A stretch of 64,000 nucleotides of DNA from Geothrix limicola (lineage in GTDB: Bacteria; Acidobacteriota; Holophagae; Holophagales; Holophagaceae). The notes under the pieces were generated by a model. The model was given only the letters and a program-made list of their open reading frames with translations. It was not told the origin of the DNA and made no database searches. The translations under genes and the position numbers were made by a program. Positions within the stretch are counted from its first letter, which is position 1. Each line of letters opens with the position of its first letter. Shown here piece by piece: positions 60,721-64,000 of the stretch. The stretch covers positions 62,001 to 126,000 of the forward strand of contig NZ_BSDE01000005.1 in assembly GCF_030268085.1 (NCBI RefSeq), given 5' to 3'.

Positions 60721-61848
60721 TCAGAGCTTTTTCAGCAGGTCCTCGGCCACGCGCCCCGCGGCGCCGGGTTCGCCGAGGTGCCCCCGCACCTCTCCCAGGT
60801 CGGCCCGGATGCGCCGGGCCTGGTCCGGATCCAGCAGGCGGCTCAGTTCAAGCGCCAGCCGTTCGGGCTGGACGTCGTCCTGCAGCAGTTCCGGAGCCAC
60901 CTCGCGGCGGGACACCACGTTGGCGAGGCCGAAGTGGGGCACCTTCACGATGCGCTTGGCGAGCTGGTACGTGAGGCCATTCAGCTTGTAGACGATGGCG
61001 AAGGGGGTTCCCAGCAGGGCGGTCTCCAGGGTGGCCGTGCCCGAGGCCACCAGGGCGGCGTCCGCATAGGCCCGGGCCGCGTAGGTGCGCCCCTGGACCA
61101 GGGTCACGGGAGCCTCCCCGAGGTAGGACCGCACGAAAGCCGGATCCAGGGTCGTCGCCACCGGCAACACCCACTGGATCTCGGGCCGCTCCCGTCGCCA
61201 GCGGTGGGCCAGGGCCGCCATGGGTGGCAGCAGGCGCTGGATCTCCCCCGTACGGCTCCCCGGCAGCAGCGCCACCAGCGGCTTCGAAGGATCCAGACCC
61301 GTTTCGGTGAAGAAGGCCTCGCGCCCGCATTCGGGCTTCACCACTTCCACGAGGGGGTGCCCCACGAACCTGGCGTCCACGGGATAGCCCTGGAAAAGCT
61401 CCGGTTCGAAATCGAAGAGGCAGTAGAGCGTGTCCAGCAGGGTGCCCAATTTGGGAATGCGCCCCTTCTTCCAGGCCCAGACCTGGGGGCACACGTACTG
61501 GTGCAGCTTCACGCCGGGCATCTGTTTGCGGAGAGACGCGGCCAGGCTCAGGTTGAAGCCCGGGTAGTCGATGAGCAGGGCGCCGGAGATGGCCTCCTCC
61601 TTCGCGGCGGCGAGGATCGCCTGCTTGAGCCGGTTCAGCTGGGGCAGATGCTTGATGACCTCGATGAAGCCCACGACGGCGAGATCTTTTACGTCCGCCA
61701 ACTTGCGATCCAGGTAGGGCGTCATGCGCGGGCCGCCGACACCGACGATGCGCAGGTCCGGGCGGCGGGCCTTGAGTTCGCGCAGCAGCTCGGCACCGTG
61801 GAGATCGCCGGAATCCTCGCCGGCGATCACAAGCAGAGTCCGATTCAT
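60721..61848 (-). CDS. lpxB: lipid-A-disaccharide synthase
   Basis: The 375-residue GT19 enzyme joins UDP-2,3-diacylglucosamine and lipid X to make the lipid A disaccharide. TLLVIAGEDSGDLHGAELLR is the LpxB opening with the GExSGDxxGA motif. LIDYPGFNLSLAASLRKQMP and HQYVCPQVWAWKKGRIPKLG are further signatures, and GSRTGEIQRLLPPMAALAHR lies near the nucleotide site. It acts at the inner membrane's cytoplasmic face. The upstream unknown gene overlaps its start by 4 bases (ATGA), so they are translationally coupled. Presence of lpxB shows a Gram-negative outer membrane with lipid A. Confidence 0.95.
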   Translation of the reverse strand: MNRTLLVIAGEDSGDLHGAELLRELKARRPDLRIVGVGGPRMTPYLDRKLADVKDLAVVGFIEVIKHLPQLNRLKQAILAAAKEEAISGALLIDYPGFNLSLAASLRKQMPGVKLHQYVCPQVWAWKKGRIPKLGTLLDTLYCLFDFEPELFQGYPVDARFVGHPLVEVVKPECGREAFFTETGLDPSKPLVALLPGSRTGEIQRLLPPMAALAHRWRRERPEIQWVLPVATTLDPAFVRSYLGEAPVTLVQGRTYAARAYADAALVASGTATLETALLGTPFAIVYKLNGLTYQLAKRIVKVPHFGLANVVSRREVAPELLQDDVQPERLALELSRLLDPDQARRIRADLGEVRGHLGEPGAAGRVAEDLLKKL

Positions 61849-62537
61849 GAATGCCCCCGCCGACTTTCGGGGTTCAGGTGCTGACCGAAGACCAGGCTGT
61901 CGTCAGGCACCACGGGCCTTCCGAGGGCGGTCGTCGGCATTTCAGCGGGAAACAGCACGGGCGGATGGGCGGCCTCCAGCGCTGCGGCCTCGCTGCGAAA
62001 CGTCTGCGGATCCTCGGCGGCCAGGGCCATGTCCCACCGGTAGCCCAGGGCCTGCAGGGGACGCAGGTCTGTCCCGGGTTCGCAGACGCCGCACCAGAGC
62101 CGATCGGCGAGGGGTTCGGCATCCAAGATGCCGGGATGCCAGCAGAATCCCACGGCCTCTCCATGGGCCTGCCGGAGCAGGTCCAGCATAGCGGATTCGG
62201 CACCGGGTTCCAGGCGCAGCGCCAGCTTGATGCCGCGACCCGAGGTGGCTTCCAACAGCGTTTCCAGCTGTCCCAGGATCCTGAATCCGGCTTCGCGGGT
62301 CTGCGGGCGACCCACGGGGATGACGAGGAAATCCGCACCTAGGCCGTGGCGCAGCACCTCCATGCCCTCCTCCACCGGCGCTTCGCCGGGCAGGTGGACA
62401 GCATGCACGGCCAGCCCACGCCGCACGGCCGAGGGCCACTGCGCATGCAGGCCGCCCTCCCACCGGAGCATGAGGGGCCCCAGGGAGAGCCAGGGCGTTG
62501 GATCGGAATGGGACGAAATCAGGGGCACGAACCGCAT
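61845..62537 (-). CDS. protein of unknown function, coupled to lpxB
   Basis: The product has 230 residues from ATG 62537 (MRFVPLISSHSDPTPWLSLG). It has no signal peptide or membrane segment. Alternating beta/alpha segments (GLAVHAVHLPGEAPVEEGME, LGADFLVIPVGRPQTREAGF, GIKLALRLEPGAESAMLDLL, AVGFCWHPGILDAEPLADRL, GYRWDMALAAEDPQTFRSEA) suggest a TIM-barrel-like fold of the xylose-isomerase/AP-endonuclease type, but the metal-site residues are not clear. A start at ATG 62567 would also fit. It precedes lpxB with a 4-base overlap. The start of the DUF2203 gene diverges about 28 bases away. Confidence 0.6.
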   Translation of the reverse strand: MRFVPLISSHSDPTPWLSLGPLMLRWEGGLHAQWPSAVRRGLAVHAVHLPGEAPVEEGMEVLRHGLGADFLVIPVGRPQTREAGFRILGQLETLLEATSGRGIKLALRLEPGAESAMLDLLRQAHGEAVGFCWHPGILDAEPLADRLWCGVCEPGTDLRPLQALGYRWDMALAAEDPQTFRSEAAALEAAHPPVLFPAEMPTTALGRPVVPDDSLVFGQHLNPESRRGHS

Positions 62538-62565
62538 GGGTTTATCATGGAGCAACGGAGGCACC

Positions 62566-62928
62566 ATGGGCCGCATTTTCACCCTGGACGAAGCGCGGGC
62601 CATGATGCCCCAGGTGAAGGCCACCACGGGACCTGTCTACACACTCGCCGCGAGCCTTGCCGAGGAATTGAACGAAGCGGAAGAGGCCAATGATGAGGCC
62701 CGCGCCGAGGCGCTCCGGGATCGGCTGCAGATCCTCGTGCAGAGCTGGCAGCAGAGCATGCAGGATCTGGAGGCCGAAGTGAAGGGCCTCTGGCTCGTGG
62801 ACTTCGATTCGGGCGATGGTTATTGGTGCTGGGCCTATCCCGAGGATGACCTCGGCCACTGGCACAGCTACGAAGGCGGCTTCGGGTCCCGTGTGCCCGC
62901 CGATCAGCGGCCGGGCGTGCAGGCCTAA
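62566..62928 (+). CDS. DUF2203 family protein
   Basis: The product has 120 residues. It starts GRIFTLDEARAMMPQVKATT, has a charged helical middle (SLAEELNEAEEANDEARAEA), and ends with the family block EVKGLWLVDFDSGDGYWCWA YPEDDLGHWH, then GGFGSRVPADQRPG. GGAGG lies 4 bases before ATG 62566. The function of the family is unknown. The last codon overlaps the ATG of the alkyltransferase-like gene (TAATG), so the two are coupled. Confidence 0.88.
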   Translation: MGRIFTLDEARAMMPQVKATTGPVYTLAASLAEELNEAEEANDEARAEALRDRLQILVQSWQQSMQDLEAEVKGLWLVDFDSGDGYWCWAYPEDDLGHWHSYEGGFGSRVPADQRPGVQA

Positions 62929-63347
62929 TGGCCAAGGCCAAGTCCATGCAACCCGCAGAGAAGAACGATCCAGCGCCCGATTTCCGAACGCTGGTGCTGG
63001 CGATCGTGGCGAAGATCCCCAAGGGCAAGCTGGCCTCGTACGGCCAGGTGGCGGCCCTGGCGGGTTTCCCGCAGCGGCCGAGGCAGGTGGGCATGGTGCT
63101 CTCGGGCCTGCCCGAAGGCACGAAGCTGCCCTGGCACCGCGTGGTCAACACGCAGGGCTACGTGCCCAGCCGCGGCCGCTGGTGGGGCGCCTTCGAGCAG
63201 ATCGGGCGCCTGCGCGACGAAGGCATCGAGGTGGATGACAAGGGCAATCTCGACCTCGAGGCCCATCGGTGGAATGGGGAAACGAAGAAGCCAAGAACCT
63301 CCACGAAGAACACGAAGGTAGGCCCGAGGACGCGAAACAAGCCGTAA
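62928..63347 (+). CDS. alkyltransferase-like DNA-repair protein (ATL, MGMT family)
   Basis: The product has 139 residues of the MGMT DNA-binding fold. IPKGKLASYGQVAALAGFPQ is the helix-turn-helix region and RQVGMVLSG follows. The active-site motif reads PWHRVVN instead of PCHRVV, so the acceptor Cys is replaced by Trp: this is an ATL protein, which flags O6-alkylguanine for nucleotide-excision repair instead of removing the alkyl group. The last 20 residues (TKKPRTSTKNTKVGPRTRNK) are encoded by a stretch that looks like a dispersed intergenic repeat and are not part of the family fold. Confidence 0.9.
   Translation: MAKAKSMQPAEKNDPAPDFRTLVLAIVAKIPKGKLASYGQVAALAGFPQRPRQVGMVLSGLPEGTKLPWHRVVNTQGYVPSRGRWWGAFEQIGRLRDEGIEVDDKGNLDLEAHRWNGETKKPRTSTKNTKVGPRTRNKP
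63283..63320. repeat. GAAGAAC/CACGAAG-type repeat inside the ATL gene's 3' end
   Basis: ACGAAGAAGCCAAGAACCTC and CACGAAGAACACGAAGG form a short-period repeat of a type common between bacterial genes. Here it is read as the C-terminal tail of the ATL protein. Confidence 0.6.
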
Positions 63348-63388
63348 TGCCCTTCAGGCCTTTCTTCCTGGCTTTTGCGGAGGTCTGT

Positions 63389-63856
63389 TTACTGCCCTGC
63401 CCCGCTCGGCAGGTGGCACTGGGTGCAGGCAGCGCGCTCGGGATGGGGGGCCTTGGCGCCGTGGCGGGGTTCCTTGCCGTGGCAGGCCACGCAGACTTCG
63501 CGCATGTGGACATGATGCGGGATGGTGGGAGGCGCGCCCGGGAAGGTGGCGCGGTTGGGGCCAGGCAGCTCCTTCTCGGCCTTGAAGGCATTGCCCCGGA
63601 AGGGCTTCGCGGCCTGCTGCTCGATGTGGCAGGCGCGGCAGTTGGCGATCATGCGGTGGGGCAGGTCCGGGGCGCCGGAATCCGGCACCCCATGGCAATC
63701 CGTGCAGGCCTGGCCCTTCTCCACGGGATGCGGAATGACCGGCGGGGCGTAAGGCGTCATCTGCCGCTCAAGCTTGGAGGCGGCCTTGGGCTTCACTGGG
63801 CCCGCGCCCAGGCCCAGGGCTGCGATGGAGAGGACGATCAGCAGGGCGGCGCGCAT
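63389..63856 (-). CDS. napB: NapB-like periplasmic nitrate reductase cytochrome with four haem motifs
   Basis: The product has 155 residues. A signal peptide (MRAALLIVLSIAALGLGAGP) precedes four CxxCH motifs: CTDCH, CRACH, CVACH and CTQCH. The middle two, in NCRACHIEQQAAKPFRG and APPTIPHHVHMREVCVACHG, match the di-haem NapB core. The outer two are extra. It passes electrons to NapA in the periplasm. ATG 63856 is overlapped by the napA stop (TGATG), so the two are coupled. GGAG lies 8 bases upstream. The quinol-side partner (NapC/NapH type) is not in the window. Confidence 0.85.
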   Translation of the reverse strand: MRAALLIVLSIAALGLGAGPVKPKAASKLERQMTPYAPPVIPHPVEKGQACTDCHGVPDSGAPDLPHRMIANCRACHIEQQAAKPFRGNAFKAEKELPGPNRATFPGAPPTIPHHVHMREVCVACHGKEPRHGAKAPHPERAACTQCHLPSGAGQ

Positions 63857-64000
63857 CACACCCGCTCCAGCCGGGCCGAGCATTTCTTGTAGTCGGGTTC
63901 GGCCGATATTGGACAGTAGCTATCCAAAGTCAGGAGGTTCGCCAGCAGGCTTTCATCGAAGAAGGGGATGAACAAGTGCCCCTTCTGGACCTTGCAGCGG
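63856..64000 (-). CDS. napA: periplasmic nitrate reductase catalytic subunit, C-terminal end (partial)
   Basis: The last 47 codons of a minus-strand gene read RCKVQKGHLFIPFFDESLLA, then LTLDSYCPISAEPDYKKCSA RLERV and a TGA. The block G(H)xF(V/I)PFFDE, the TLD..CPIS segment and the D(Y/F)KKC ending are the C-terminus of NapA, the molybdopterin and [4Fe-4S] nitrate reductase. The gene enters from beyond the window edge. Its stop overlaps the napB start, so the operon order is napA-napB. Confidence 0.85.
   Translation of the reverse strand, partial: RCKVQKGHLFIPFFDESLLANLLTLDSYCPISAEPDYKKCSARLERV

Overview
The window is a GC-rich (about two-thirds G+C by eye), gene-dense piece of a Gram-negative bacterial chromosome. 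It carries an LPS gene (lpxB), a heptosyltransferase-like GT9 enzyme, many lipoproteins, c-type cytochromes and the end of a periplasmic nitrate reductase operon. Small multihaem cytochromes, abundant secreted M13/C69 peptidases and a sigma/anti-sigma/secretin-like operon suggest an Acidobacteriota of the Holophaga/Geothrix type. That placement is inference from gene content. There is no phage, insertion sequence, rRNA operon or CRISPR array.

Layout. 1-6.7 kb: a partial coiled-coil protein (-), cysS, a repeat-rich terminator region, a lone PstS-like binding protein (-), a small tetrahaem cytochrome, a GT9 glycosyltransferase (-), a membrane-anchored hexapeptide acyltransferase whose 3' end is duplicated downstream, and a secreted helical protein. 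6.8-14.4 kb: rnr, convergent with a two-gene unit made of an NMT1-like lipoprotein and a large PAS hybrid histidine kinase, then ruvC and a 66-aa protein behind a promoter rich in TGTCA half-sites. 14.4-20.6 kb (all -): an M56 peptidase fused to a lytic transglycosylase domain with its BlaI-type repressor and operator, malic enzyme, and a DUF255 thioredoxin-fold protein. 20.7-25.3 kb: ffh, a TPR protein, rpsP-KH-rimM, and a DUF4442 protein. 25.3-29.3 kb (-): a lipoprotein, MarC, a DUF962 protein, SppA and an FMN reductase. 29.3-32.7 kb: bacilliredoxin, a DUF4403 protein, a class III CoA-transferase and a DUF721 protein. 32.8-33.4 kb: tRNA-Pro(CGG) followed by a 22-bp perfect hairpin, an inverted copy of the tRNA T-arm and a tandem repeat array.

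33.5-45.3 kb: cutA, glpX, a second DUF4442 protein, then a peptide-use block of two tandem M13 peptidases, a C69 dipeptidase, an M1 aminopeptidase and an OPT-family transporter. 45.5-50.8 kb: an ECF sigma factor, its zinc-finger anti-sigma factor and a secretin-N-like protein in one operon, then an inositol-phosphatase and SDR pair (-), and an Nfu-type Fe-S protein. 50.9-57.5 kb: a GAF protein with a degenerate GGDEF domain, a fused 2-oxoacid dehydrogenase E1, a metallo-beta-lactamase-fold hydrolase, a sugar dehydrogenase lipoprotein and glgC (-). 57.7-64 kb: ExbD and TonB-like proteins with an Ig/SPOR-like protein, a secreted protein, lpxB and a coupled unknown gene (-), DUF2203, an alkyltransferase-like repair protein, and napB/napA (-) running off the end.

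The most unusual features are the tRNA-Pro-adjacent structured repeat array, the M56-transglycosylase fusion with twin operators, a near-identical putative operator shared by bacilliredoxin and Nfu, and a NapB-like protein with four rather than two haem motifs. Several intergenic regions carry related palindromic repeat families, one of which reads into the 3' end of a gene.
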